Below are positions 19,883-32,550 of a stretch of 44,982 nucleotides of DNA, piece after piece. The stretch comes from Azolla pinnata (Eukaryota > Streptophyta > Polypodiopsida > Salviniales > Salviniaceae). A program made the position numbers and the translations under genes. The notes beneath the pieces were generated by a model. It was given only the letters and a program-made list of their open reading frames with translations, was not told where the DNA came from and searched no databases. The stretch is taken from the NCBI GenBank assembly GCA_037176905.1, contig JBBBWG010028567.1, positions 8,388 to 53,369 on the forward strand, written 5' to 3'. How positions within the stretch are numbered: position 1 is the stretch's first letter; each line of letters opens with the position of its first letter.

Positions 19883-22800
19883 ATGGGCGCAGGAGTTGCT
19901 GCAGTTGTTGGAATAGAGAATGGACCATCATCTTCTTGCACAACAATTGAGGAGGCTCAGGCTGAGCTCAGGTATTAAAAAGGAAGTTGATCATGTCCTT
20001 GATGGTGTTCTATAAGTGGTCTTTATCCTCTGGATTATTCAGGCAAGAGCTTGCTGGGCGCAATGAACGGCGAAGGGAGTTAGAGTTTCTGGAGAAGGTA
20101 CAATGACATCCTCTGATGATTGTCATTGTCTTATGGTTAGGAAAATCTCTGATAAAATATATTCTACATTTCGGTAGGGAGGAGATCCTCTTGAATTTAA
20201 ACTTGTGGAGGGCTCTGCTGGTCTATGGCCTTTTTCCCAAGCAGATTCTTTTGGCAAAAATCTGCTTTCCAGGTTCTTCTTACACTCTGATTTTTAATTT
20301 CCTTCTGCTGTGAAGCTGTATATATTTCTTTGTGAATGGAAAGCTTAGCATTTTTATTTCCAATCTCTTACTAGTGACGGGAATGTTAGCTATTCACTTA
20401 CCAATGTTACAAGAGAAGACAAGTTAGTGTTCGCACCTGAAGATGGTTTAGAGTTCAAAAGGGCCCGAAGCTCAACTGGGAAATTCTTTGTTGACCGCTA
20501 TCCTACCACTGTGAGCCCTATTGGAAATTCTCTTCCGAACAGTATCAGTTCCTCCCTTGATCATGATAGAAAAAAAGTTCCCGATTCGTGCAAGAACAGG
20601 ACAGCTGTAAAAGGTCAATATGCAAGAAGAAACAGAGCAAGGAGTAACCGTTTTGGAAATGGATGCTCTGTAATATTGGATTCAGGAAAACTTGAAGCTG
20701 AAGGTGGATCTTCAAATTTCTCTTCTGTAGTTAAAGATCCTCTTCTTGCTGATGCTCACCGTCAAGATGCCATCAAAGAGGACCAAGCGCAGGTGTCTAC
20801 ACAGCAAAATTCTTCCCACGGCGGAGATGTTACTGACACTGCTGAAGTCGCCATTTATATTGGAAATTCCACAGAGGCTTCACTGTCTTTGCATAAATGC
20901 AATGACCAAGGCGAAGATGTGCACGTCATAACACGACTCCCATCTAATGAAAGTGCTGTAAAGGCAGTGCCAGAGCCACCACTACAGGAGAAGGCTAGAG
21001 ATTTACTTTTTTGTACTGTCGAAGCAAAACATTCAGTGGAACTTGAGTCAGAATCTACTGTAATGCCAATTCTGGATGGCAGGCAATTATCTAATGAACA
21101 GACTAAAGGAATAGAAGGCATTCCAGCTAGCCCAAGAAAACCTCCTATTCGAGCAGGCAGTCAGGTTGCAGAATATTGTGGTGATTCCAATAGAAATTCT
21201 CAAGTGCCAATAGAATCAACCAGTGCCGATGTAGTTTTACAGCCAAAAGAGAACATTGTTGTTGCTCCAGCTGAAAGAATTGAAAATCTCGATGCAAAGT
21301 TTAAGCATCCAGATGTTTCTCTGGAGCCTGCTGGTGAATCCTCCAATCTGGTCTATAAAACTGCAGTAACTCGTAGCAGTTCAGATAATAATATCAGTAA
21401 TGAGGGGTTTACTGAAAAGACCCCAGAAATGGAAATTGTAAAAATAAAAACTGAAGAAATGTCAGAGGCAGTTGCTAGCCAATTAGTGGTAATATCAGAT
21501 GAAAAAATATTGGATATGGAAATGCCATTAGAATCAAGCAAGGATCACCAAAAATGCTCTGAAGAAGGAAATGTGAATGCTCAAGATCTACCCATCAGTG
21601 GTAATGCTGTTATATCTGAGAGGGTTCCAGACATTACATGTGTAGAAGAGAAAAAGGATGCATCAGTTTTAGCAGATAAGAAGGAAGTAAAAAATATTCT
21701 CTCTGTTGCTATAGAAAAAAGTATCAACAAGGAAGCTGAAAAGAGCAAGGTAGAGTATGTTTTGTATGTTATTCTTTGTTGAATAGTTCAAATATATATA
21801 TTGATATTGACCTCTACAAAACTATAGGCTTCTTTACAGCAGTCTACTGATTTGGGGAAACGAAATGTGACTCGAGAACCTCAATGGAAGAAATCGCATT
21901 GGGACTTTGTTTTGGAGGAAATGGCATGGTTAGCTAATGATTTCATGCAGGTATTTTGATAGATGTGAAATGCAGTCTGTAGCTGAATTTTGGACTTAAG
22001 CTCAAGTTTATTTTGTTTGAAGAATTATGCTGGAGACTATGATGCAGAAGAGAACATATATTAACTATCCTATACTAAAGTCTGCTATTGAATCATCAAA
22101 TACATTCCACTAGACAGTGGCTCATGTGCTTGCTTCAATACCTTGGTTTATGCATAAGCTTTAGTGTTTCAAAAAGCTTTTAATGCTCATTTAGGAACGA
22201 CTTTGGAAAGTTGCGGCTGCTGCACAAGTTGCAAGATGGATTGTGACAGAAAGATGGCAGTCAGAACTTGAAGAAGCAGAAATCCAGAAAAGACAACAGC
22301 AAATTGCTCAAAGATTAGCCAAAAAAGTTATGACTTTCTGGCATTCAAGTGAAGCAGTGCTTAGAGATCCTGTTAGGAAAGATAATGTTTCAATGCCAGT
22401 TCCAGCAAGCTATACATCTGGCCAAACAGCCACAGACAAAGTATTCTGCAGGATTATATACCACTGCCTCTAGATTTATCATTCATTGAAGAAGACTAGT
22501 ATATTTATGTATGTGTTTGACCTTACTGTGTTGTCATGTACGTGAACAGGTTGAATTGGTGTCAACATCTGATAGGAATAAAGTTCTCCGAAATAGAAGT
22601 CTTCCTATACATCAGTATGCTGTACGATTCCTTGAAAACTCACCTGGTTCAAAAGCATTGTCTCAGGCAGAAGCCCCATCCACACCAGATCGTGTGTCTG
22701 AATCTGGATTATTTGATTTCTGGGATGAAAAATTACCTGAGGTATGAAGTAGAACCTAATACCCTATGCATTGTTAGAACCTAATACCCTATATCCAACA

Positions 22801-25800
22801 GTGCATACTGTACTTCATCCTATCTGATTTGTATACAGGAAAGCCTTCTGTACACTGTTCCTAATTATGCCATGGAGTTGTATCGTCAATCAATAGTCTC
22901 ACAATGGGAAATGGTATTTTCTGATGTCTGAAGTTTGTTATGTAAGCATTTAAATCAAGTCATAAAACGACACTGAAAATGATCCATGTCACAGGAGTAT
23001 GAGCAGAGGCTTCAAGAACATGAAGCGGCGATAGCAGAGTCAGAGTTGCCTGCTGCTGGAGAAGCAGTGGAATATACATCTGGAATATGTGAGTTTGGAC
23101 CATGTAATGATGTTTCAGGATAACTTATCTCTTCATTATGGCTTATACCCAATCCATAATCCTGTGCAATGCAGCTGGTGGAAGTTCATTCCTCTCCCCA
23201 GTTGTTACCGGTAAGAGGCATTCTGGATTCCATGGCAGTATCCCTATCAAACGAATGCGTACATCTGCAGTGGCATCAAGACAGAGAGCTGCAGGAGCAG
23301 CAGGACCGTTAGTATCTGGATCAGCTGCACATCTTGGAAGATCAGATATCTCCAGTGGTGACACAAATTCGCAACAAGATGAGTTCGCAACCATGATTGA
23401 AGGATCATCAGTGTTGGGAAGATTCACTGATGCAGAATCAACTGGGGCATTTATGAGAAGTAATATGACTGCAGATGGAGTGGATAGTCCTGTTAAAAAC
23501 AAGAAGAAAAAGAAGATCAGGCCCTCCAATGGGGGGCATAGTGTTTCTGCTTCATATGATGTATGTTTGAATTTTTTTCTTTTGGGTGCACCCATATTAT
23601 TATCTAGTATTAGCCTGAGGAGATCATGCACGCACGTAAAAGGAAAGCTGTTTGTATATGAAGTTAGAACAAATGCACAAATTGCAAATTAATTTTTAGC
23701 ACTGCGTAAAATATTCAAAGCAGCACATCCTAGGGAGTTGATAGCACAAAGAGCAAGATAAAGTTATGCAAACCAAGTGTACAGGAATAATGCTGAAAAT
23801 GAACCACTACAGAAGGATGGTCTAGTTATGTGAAGGTTTACCATGTGTTTACAACATTGAGAACCATTCAATTCTACATAGTTATTTTGCACCCATTTCT
23901 GCAATTAAGTTTGTTATTGAAGGCTATCATCATTGTAACAGGCAAAAGAATCTGAACAACCACGGCAACACATTGCACATGATGTGGTAGCTCTATGTGT
24001 CTGATTTCTGGTATTTTTGAATGCAACTATCAAATTTTAACACTGATTCAGTGGATATGATTTGCTGTCTTATCTATAGAAGGAACACTTAAAGCACAGA
24101 GGAGAGCAGGTTGTAGGAAGTTCTGGATTGGAAGGACCTGGTAAATCTTGACCTCCAGTTTTCATGTTGGAGTCAAAGTTGTGCATCTAAAATATTAAAG
24201 TGTTTAATCAAATGTTATTGCTGCAGGAATACTTACTGGGATGGGAATCACTACCAGTACTAGCAAACTAATCAAGCATATTAATAATCGAGATCGAGGG
24301 AAGAAATACAAAGCCGTCAAGGTATAATAGGATTTGTATTATTTCATGTATGTTGTGCTTGGTTTAATCCTGGATATATTTGATTGATTAGGCTTCCATA
24401 AGTCAGCCTGGATTTGGTGTACCATGGTCATCAGTTGAAGATCAGGTTTGTAGACTGCATTAGTTTTTTCTCATATTTTGGGAAAGTGGATACATAATTA
24501 CATCTTTTTTGCTCAATATTGGTTCACACAGACAATCCTGGGACTAGTATATGAGCTGGGTTCCAATTGGGAGCTTGTAAGCGACATATTGAGTTCCAAC
24601 TCTCAATTAAAGGTACATGAACCACACTGAGATCCTTAACAATAATCTTCTTTAATTACATAATTTTTTTGCAGTCCCTATCATGAGCTAAGAATTAACT
24701 TAGTCTACGATCATTAAAAGCCCTATCAATAGAACGCATCCTGGCAAAAAAACCATCCCATTTTCCAACCCTCACAAGGAATCATACCTGCAATGTTTGG
24801 ATACAAGCTCATTTGGATGTGAGGCTCGTTTTTTCAGCTGCCATCTATCCTGTACCGCCTTTAAATATATCATCAAAAGGTGGTAGTGTGCCATTGTGGT
24901 TTATATATGTCAATATGAAATGCTTAAAAATGTTCCCTATGCTTCTCCAAACACGTAAGATCATGATACATGAGTTTAAGGTCTTCAGCCATAGCTTATC
25001 TTTAGGTTTTCAAGGCATTGGTCAACCAATACTTCTACACTTCATAATCATGAAGATACCTAGATAGTCTAAGTATTTAACTATAAATACTTCCAATCCA
25101 CTCAGCATAGTAAAGCCGAGTAACTCGGAACTCCAAATAGCAGTGCTTGCTGGTAAACCTGAGCGAAGTCTAACTTGAGCTTTGTAGTGTCTGGACAGTG
25201 AAATAAGGTGCATACAGCCTGCATCATCACCAGATTAAGAATATTCAATTGTCTTGTTGCCTTGGGATCTCTACAAAGACAAATGTGGATGCATACATAC
25301 AATTTCAAGAATCAAGGCACTTAGAGACATGTCACAGAATTGACATGTGTAATGAGAATGGATATGAAACTGGAGATGGCAGCAGTTATGGATCAACCTC
25401 GTATAACCAGATTGTATGGAATGGACATGAAACTGAGCACAACGCATACTTATTAAATAAGATGGATTTGTCAATCACAGATCCCACATGACATATGTGC
25501 GCCATTACTAAAATCATACATGGAGGCAAATATGTGACTGGGTGAACCAAGAAATCAATGTCAAATAATTTTCCTCTGGAGAGTTTGAGACAGAATAGCA
25601 TTTGTTTCCTGTGATATTAGAGAAACGCAGCTTTGCCCTTCAAAGAAGGTTTTCGATATTTAGAAACCATCATTGACCCAAGGTCCGAAGGTGCTTGAGA
25701 CTCTTCTTGTTCAAACTTTGGAGCTGTTAAGAGAAATCCTTAAGCGATAATGAAAAATCTCCTCTAGAGGAAAGAAGATAAGACCCATCCAGATAAATAA

Positions 25801-28800
25801 CTCCTCACAAACTCCTGTACAGCCCCAGCCAAACCATTCCTATCTCTTCTCCTCACAGCGCAATAAATGTCGAGAAAAGTCAGAGATGTCATTTACACAG
25901 ATCTACAGAAACTTGTTTATCGCCCCCATCAATAATCCCCAAGAAGGTTTTTTGCTTATTAATTTAACTCCTTGGCTCCAGTGCAGACAAATGATGGACA
26001 TTTTTTTAGCAGACATGTTATGTTGGTGTGTTATTTAATATTCATCATTGTGATGGGCACATGAATCATAGACATTCGTAGAAAATGACTTAGCTTCCAG
26101 GTCATTTTTAGCCTTTCAGTGGACTTGATATATTTTTCTTTCTTTCTTTCTTTTTGTTTGTCCTATATTAATATTTCGATCATTTCAGGGGATCTTTCGT
26201 AAGCCTAAGGACTGCAAAGAGAGGCACGTATTTCTCACAGAGAGATTAGGAGCTGATAGTGGAGATAGTCCTGATGACCCTAGCTCAAGTCATCTCCCAC
26301 TATCACTAGGACAGAAGGTTCTGATTTTTTCTTTGGCCGTTGCTTGGTTTAGTTGGGTTAAAGATATATTTCTCATTATTATTGAATAAATAATTGTATA
26401 TACAGGGAGGTACCAGATTCCTACCTCAGCACTTGGAAGAGACTCTGAAAAACCATGTTGACTGCATTTTGCAGTTGCATCAACGAATTCGAAATAGGAG
26501 ATTGCAGGTCCGTTTCAGGGTTTTATTTGATGTTAGTATTCAGATTCTCTTGCTGGTTTTGTTTATTTACCTTTGGATATTTGTGCAGAATGAAACTCAA
26601 GAAAAAAGGCAGCTTGTGCCTGAACATGAATCACATGCATTGAAACATGCTGTTCCACTAACGTATTCCACATGCTCTTTTCTTTTCCTTTCATTTACAG
26701 TTCAATCAAAAGTTCTGTATAGTGCATCTTCAATATGGTACCACTAAGAAGTATATTTAACTTACTGTTTCTTTCATCTAGGCCTCTAGAATTGTGTGAA
26801 CAAGCAGCTGAACCTGGTGGACATCCTTGTTCACTTCAGGCTACTGGGTTTGGAATGACAAATATAATGTCAGGAACCGGTGTGCGACCAAATTCAATGT
26901 CTTTAGCTCAAGGATCAAACAGTTTACAATTGAGTGCTTCAGTTTCACCCACTGCAATAAGTTCTGCTGTGACACGGTAGTCTCTGATGCATGACTCTTT
27001 GTTTGGGATCTTACTATCTTTGGTTTCATTGATCCTTTGCCAGTGAAATGAAGATTTGAGTTTTGAAATTACGTTATTTGGTTGGTTTAGTGATGCACAG
27101 AGAATGGGACCTTCAATGAGGCCACCTACAGCTGAAGAACAGCGCATACGCTACAATAGGATGGTTGCAGGGAGAGGTTTGCAACCTCAAGGTATTTCAG
27201 GTCCGGTAGGAATGTTGCCTTTCATGGGTTTGCCGAATTCAGGAGATTCTGGTGCTACTCCTGCAACACTTTCTCCAGGAACCAATGCAAGCGTTATGGG
27301 TGGGTTAAATAGAAGTGTGTCATTGGCACAGAACAATTTTCCTGGAATCGGCCAGATGGGTACACAGAATATTGTTGCAGGTGTAAATAATAACTTGCCA
27401 TCTGTAGGATTGAGCTTACCAGGGGGAGCTGCTATATCTTCTAGTAACAATGCAATCAGGAGACCTGCTAGGGATGCCATGCCCATGGTATAATCTTACT
27501 TGCATAAATTTGATCACCAGGATATTGTTTTTGTTGTTGGTACAATGTTACGTAACAAGATAGTCTGATATTTGAATTTTTCTGTATTGTCAGGGCCCTA
27601 CACAATCAGCAGCCTTAAATTGCTCTAACAGTGTAGCGTCATCACCCATTAATTCTGCACAATCTCCACAACAGCCACAGCTAATGCAGCATAATACGTC
27701 GCAAGCTCTCCAACCTAGTCCAAGCTCAAGTCAAGTGCCGAGTTATAACATGAATATGCGTGCTGTGAAGGACCGACAGCAGTTACTACAACAAGATCCA
27801 CACAAAAGAATGCAGCAGCAGCAACTGAGTCCAACAGCTAGCTGCTCCTCCCAGTCTCCATTCTCTTCATCATCACAAACATTGGTTACTGCTTCACAAT
27901 CACAGCATATTAGCCCTACTCATGGTCCTATGTTTCCTCAACCATCGCATCTGCTAATGCAGCCACATGGGTTGCCCCAGGATTCTGTAATTCAACAGAT
28001 AACTGCAGGAGGATCCATAACTTCACCAACAGTATCGGCTATCTCACCCACTGTACAGTCAAACGGTCAAAATAGTCAGCAGCATGTGACTTCTTTACCA
28101 GGACAGGTTCCACTCCAGACAAAACCGAGTTTATCAAAACAGCAGCAGCAACAACTGCAGGGAAAGGGCATGAAAGGTATGGGGAGAGGAAGTCCGATCC
28201 AAGGACACCCAAATGCTCAACCTCAGATTATGTCTCAATCTCAGCAGTTGTGTGGGCAAGCCCAAGCACCTGCTCAGAATCTGGGTGCATTGCCAGATGC
28301 ATTGGCCCAACAGTATCAACAAAAAAGTTTTGGAAAACAAATTCCTATGCCACAGTCTACCCCCACTTGTTCTACTATGACTAGTACAACCCAACCTACA
28401 TCTCCATCACTAACTTCATCTCCCCTACAAGCACCTGCAAAATCTCTTTCAGTACCATCATCTCAGCAGCAGCAACGACGTGTGAATCAATCACAAGTCC
28501 AACAAAAGAGGCCTCAACAAGGACAGCTGGCAAATGTCCAAGCTGCAAAAAGTGGAGTACAACCGAGAAACAGTGTACCATCTCAATCAGCAGCTGTCTC
28601 TCAGCTCACAAACAGTACCAGCAGCATCCCTTTGCAATCTACTAGTGCTGGTAGTGCTGGCGCCACTATCTCCTCTTCACAGTGGAAATCGGGACAAAAC
28701 TTCTCACCAATGGCCGGTTTGTATAACTTAAGTCGGGGTAACAACAATGGATCAGCTGCACAGGCTCCAGGAGTATTAAGTATGGTTCCGCCTTCATCAA

Positions 28801-29036
28801 ATGGCAATGTGACAGTGTCGAGTAATCCAAGCCCGGTTTCTCAAGAAAGCAAAAATGGTGTACAGCATACTAGTGGCCAGAAACCGACATCGGTTATGGC
28901 ATCTCAGCTCACAGGGCCTTCACAGCGACTATCGCCCCAGCAATCTTCGCAGCTTGGTTGCATGCCAAACAGTCCTGGAGGAGCTTCACAAGTTCGGCCG
29001 GCATCATCCGGGACCACACCTGTACATCCAGAGTAA
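19883..29036 (+). CDS. EAF1: EAF1/VID21-like scaffold subunit of the NuA4 histone acetyltransferase complex
   Basis: Twenty-one coding exons join in phase: 19883-19971, 20043-20097, 20178-20272, 20375-21749, 21828-21950, 22195-22440, 22550-22741, 22839-22913, 22995-23088, 23175-23560, 23942-23986, 24080-24140, 24227-24321, 24392-24445, 24532-24612, 26189-26317, 26406-26507, 26589-26662, 26782-26976, 27091-27487 and 27594-29036 (5406 nt, 1801 aa). The N-terminus has the plant EAF1 signature (EEAQAELRQEL, RRRELEFLEKGGDPLEFKL). Residues about 557-630 are the HSA domain (SHWDFVLEEMAWLANDFMQ, ERLWKVAAAAQVARW), which in yeast binds actin-related proteins. Residues about 984-1040 are the SANT/Myb domain (WSSVEDQTILGLVYELGSNW, CKERH). 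The last 480 residues form a Gln/Ser/Pro-rich tail. EAF1 nucleates NuA4, which acetylates H4 and H2A.Z. The nuclear role here is inferred from the family. The exon 5 acceptor could instead be 12 nt downstream (21840). The true start is debatable because conserved-looking codons extend upstream without an ATG. Confidence 0.87.
24613..26188 (+). other. EAF1: Unusually long intron (1576 bp) inside the EAF1 SANT domain
   Basis: Most other coding introns of this gene are about 70-430 bp. This one separates the first two SANT helices (exon ending NSQLK) from the third (GIFRKPKDCKERH). Its donor (AAG|GTACAT) and acceptor (TTTCAG|GGGATC) are normal. The interior is AT-rich with short open frames (24813-25067, 25249-25491) that match nothing I recognise. 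A decayed transposon insertion is possible but no terminal repeats were seen. Confidence 0.75.
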
Positions 29037-30779
29037 GAAGGTGCCGCATAAATGTTTGGTTTTTTTCTGAGTACAACCAACAAGTATAAGAAATAGCCCT
29101 CTAATATCTTGAACTATCAAAAGTATGTAAACTAGTTTCTAGAAAATATGAATACCCTTGGACATCAAAACCTGAATATAGAGGGTACGGAGAGATTTAT
29201 GGCGCAATGCCGTGCTGATTTTTTATCTCAAGAAATCCAGCATCCACACTCTCTATCAGAAACGCCTATTTATTGGCCCAAGGGTTTTGATAAATTTCGA
29301 AACTAGTGACAACACTTTTGGTGGATCTGTGTGTGCAAGGGGTATTTTTAATATTTCTCCCTGTTTTGGAACACTTATTTCACATTTCTGATGTTAGGCT
29401 TTTGTGTCGATGTGTGTTTTGCAGCTAAAGAGCTCTATCCGTCTATATAATTATTTTTTTATCACATTTCTTGCTCCTGGTACTCCTAATGAGAAGTACC
29501 GTGGACATTTGACTGGGACGCTTATAATTCGGCTTGATGAGGCTGGTACGGTGGTTTGAGCAGCAATTGTTTGTGGCTAGAACACTGCCTGCTACCGCTC
29601 ACTGATTTCCACACTGAGCTGTGGTGTTAATTGTATCTCATTCTTTGTATTTGCCTTGTAATTGTAGCCCAGGTTACCTGGTTTGTATGTTTAGTATCTC
29701 ATGCGAAGCACTATTCAAGGTGTGTTTCGCAGCCTTTTTTGTGCTTTAGCTGATACGTATTATCCCCTTGCTAACACAAGAATGTAGGTTAGAAATGCTG
29801 TGGGCCCTTGTGAAACAGAAGGCTGAAAAATCTCGTTGGGCAAGGCAGCTCTTAAGCTATGTAATAAAAAGAACAACCGGAGGTTGAAGATGCTTTTGGC
29901 ACTAAAGCTCATTTCTGCGGATATAAAAGCTATATGCTTGTATCTGCTTCAATTGTACAGTGTTTGCTCAATGGTTGGTAGCAACAGGACTCTCAAATCG
30001 GTTATCATGATGAGGTAATGAGGCTTTTGAAACCCATTCATATGTAGTTCTCTGTTGATGCCAAGTAGTAAAGAAATCATTTGTGGCAGGATTCTTTCAG
30101 CTGGTGGTACCTGTCACATGTCCAAGTGTGGACTTTCTCACTGGTATAAATGTTAAGGTAGTAGACTTTTTGCTACATATGAGGGGGATTGAATGAGCTA
30201 GTAGCAGTAAATTTTGTTTATTGCATTCAAAGTAATGTATTGAACGACATTAAAGTGATCCTTCATCGTGACATTGGAGCAATGGGGTATGTATATATGT
30301 CAATCAAGAGTGGAATCACGTGTCTTATTTTGATGATAATGGTCTGGTTTTTCTTCTGGCAGATTCCTGTAAATGATTGATCCCATTTTGGTCTAGGGTT
30401 TATGGTGGTTTAGAGTTTTTTGCCTGCGCGTATGTTATCCTCATGCCTCAAGAGAGTCTTACTCAAATTTAGGTTGATGATGCCCTGTGATTCATTTGAT
30501 CTTGTCAGCTGGTAATCAGTGTGGATTGAAGCTATAGTAAAAAATTGCAGTGTTTAATTAAGAAAGAGCACACAGCTCACACAAATGCCATCTGCATGAA
30601 CGATGGAAGGCGATCAATGTGATGAAAGACACAAAAAGGCTAAAATCATTATCAATGTGTGATCCGATCAGACTTATCAATTGTTTGGGCGTGATCGGAT
30701 TATGCCTTGTATAGATCATTGGGAGTTTGATGAATTTGGAGCTATGATTGGTCCAATCTACATGTAGGGACACTGAAAC
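29037..30779 (+). other. EAF1 3' UTR and downstream spacer
   Basis: After the stop codon there are several hundred bases of T-rich DNA typical of a plant 3' UTR, with no clear single poly(A) signal. Small open frames at 29836-30018 and 30189-30380 have no family resemblance. The rest, to about 30780, is spacer in which I see nothing definite. Confidence 0.45.
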
Positions 30780-32515
30780 CCTAAACACATGCATTGTGCG
30801 TGGTAGCTCTGCGAGAAGGGCTTGTTCTCATGCACATTTGTTCTCGCAAAGCCTAAAATCGCGGCGAATGGAGGAACAACAGTTGTTCGCATGCACTCCT
30901 CTGGCTCTTGCAAAACCCTAAAGCCCCAGCGAATTCGAGCATGGCTTTTCGCATGCAGTCTGTTCTCGAAAAACCCTAAAACCCTAAAACCCTAGCAACT
31001 ACAAGAAGGGCTTGTTCTGCTCTTGCAAAACCCTAACATTGCGGCAAATATGTTCTATATAAAGAAAGAAAGAAAGAAAGAAATAGATAAATAAATAGAT
31101 AAATAGATAAATAAATAAATTCCTTTAAACCCTTCCTGCTAAAACCCTGCAAAACCCTAAAACCCTAGCAACTACAAGAAGGGTTTGTTCTCATGCACTT
31201 CTGCTCTTGCAAAACCCTTAACATTGCAGCAAATATGTTCTATATAAAGAAAGGAAGAAAGAAAGAAAGAAATAAATAAATAAATAAATAGATAAATAGA
31301 TAAATAAATAGATAAATAGATAAATAAATAAATAAATTCCTTTAAACCCTTTCTGCTAAAACCCTGCAAAACCCTAAAACCCTAGCAACTACAAGAAGGG
31401 TTTGTTCTCATACACTTCTGCTCTTGCAAAACCCTAACATTGCAGCAAATATGTTCTATAGAAAGAAATAAATAAATAGATAAATAGATAAATAAATAGA
31501 TAAATAGATAAATAAATAGATAAATAGATAAATAGATAAATAAATAAATTCCTTTAAATCCTTTCTGCTAAAACCTTGCAAAACCCTAAAACCCTAGCAA
31601 CTACAAGAAGTGTTTGTTCTCATGCACTTCTGCTCTTGCAAAACCCTAACATTGCAGCAAATATGTTCTATAGAAAGAAATAAATAAATAGATAAATAGA
31701 TAAATAAATAGATAAATAGATAAATAAATAGATAAATAGATAAATAGATAAATAAATAAATTCCTTTAAATCCTTTCTGCTAAAACCTTGCAAAACCCTA
31801 AAACCCTAGCAACTACAAGAAGTGTTTGTTCTCATGCACTTCTGCTCTTGCAAAACCCTAACATTGCAGCAAATATGTTCTATAGAAAGAAAGAAAGAAA
31901 GAAATAAATAAATAGATAAATAGATAAATAAATAAATTCCTTAAACCCTGCAAAACCCTAAAACCCTAGCAACTACAAGAAGGGTTTGTTCTCAGGCACT
32001 TCTGCTCTTGCAAAACCCTAACATTGCAGCAAATATGTTCTATATAAAAAAAGAAAGAAAGAAAGAAAGAAAGAAATAAATAGATAAATAGATAAATAAA
32101 TAAATAAATTCCTTTAAACCCTTTCTGCTAAAACCCGGCAAAACCCTAAAACCCTAGCAACTACAAGAAGGGTTTGTTCTCATGCACTTCTGCTCTTGCA
32201 AAACCCTAACATTGCAGCAAATATGTTCTAGATAAAGAAAGAAGGAAAGAAAGAAATAGATAAATAGATAAATAAATAAATAAATAAATTCCCTTAAACC
32301 GTTTCTCTGCTAAAACCCTGCAAAACCCTGCAAACCNNNNNNNNNNNNNNNNNNNNNNNNNNNNNNNNNNNNNNNNNNNNNNNNNNNNNNNNNNNNNNNN
32401 NNNNNNNNNNNNNNNNNNNNNNNNNNNNNNNNNNNNATAAATAGATAAATAAATAAATAAATAAATTCCCTTAAACCGTTTCTCTGCTAAAACCCTGCAA
32501 AACCCTGCAAACCCT
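30780..32515. repeat. Minisatellite of 160-217-bp units with telomere-like and GATA/AAAT parts
   Basis: Each unit contains AACCCTAGCAACTACAAGAA, a CTTCTGCTCTTGCAAAACCC block, ACATTGCAGCAAATATGTTC, a variable GAAA/AAAT/AGAT tetranucleotide run, and TTCCTTTAAA leading back to telomere-like AAACCCTAAAACCCTAG. CCTAGCAACT starts at 30991, 31164, 31381, 31593, 31805, 31965 and 32153, giving periods of 173, 217, 212, 212, 160 and 188. The 31381 and 31593 units differ at about two bases over 212 bp. Older, diverged copies lie at 30780-30990. The array ends within 40 bp of the PORR start codon and contains an assembly gap. Confidence 0.95.
32337..32436. other. Assembly gap (100 N) inside the minisatellite
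   Basis: Exactly 100 N. The sequence just left of the gap (AAATTCCCTTAAACCGTTTC through CCTGCAAACC) is repeated at 32463-32514 just right of it, so the gap hides part of at least one more repeat unit. Confidence 0.99.
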
Positions 32516-32550
32516 AATCTCTGTCAGAAGAGCTGAAACCCTAATCGAGG

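Noticed and set aside
30991..32336. Regularly spaced repeats that superficially resemble a CRISPR array
   Set aside because: The repeats are contiguous eukaryotic minisatellite units with variable tetranucleotide runs. There are no unique spacers and no cas genes.
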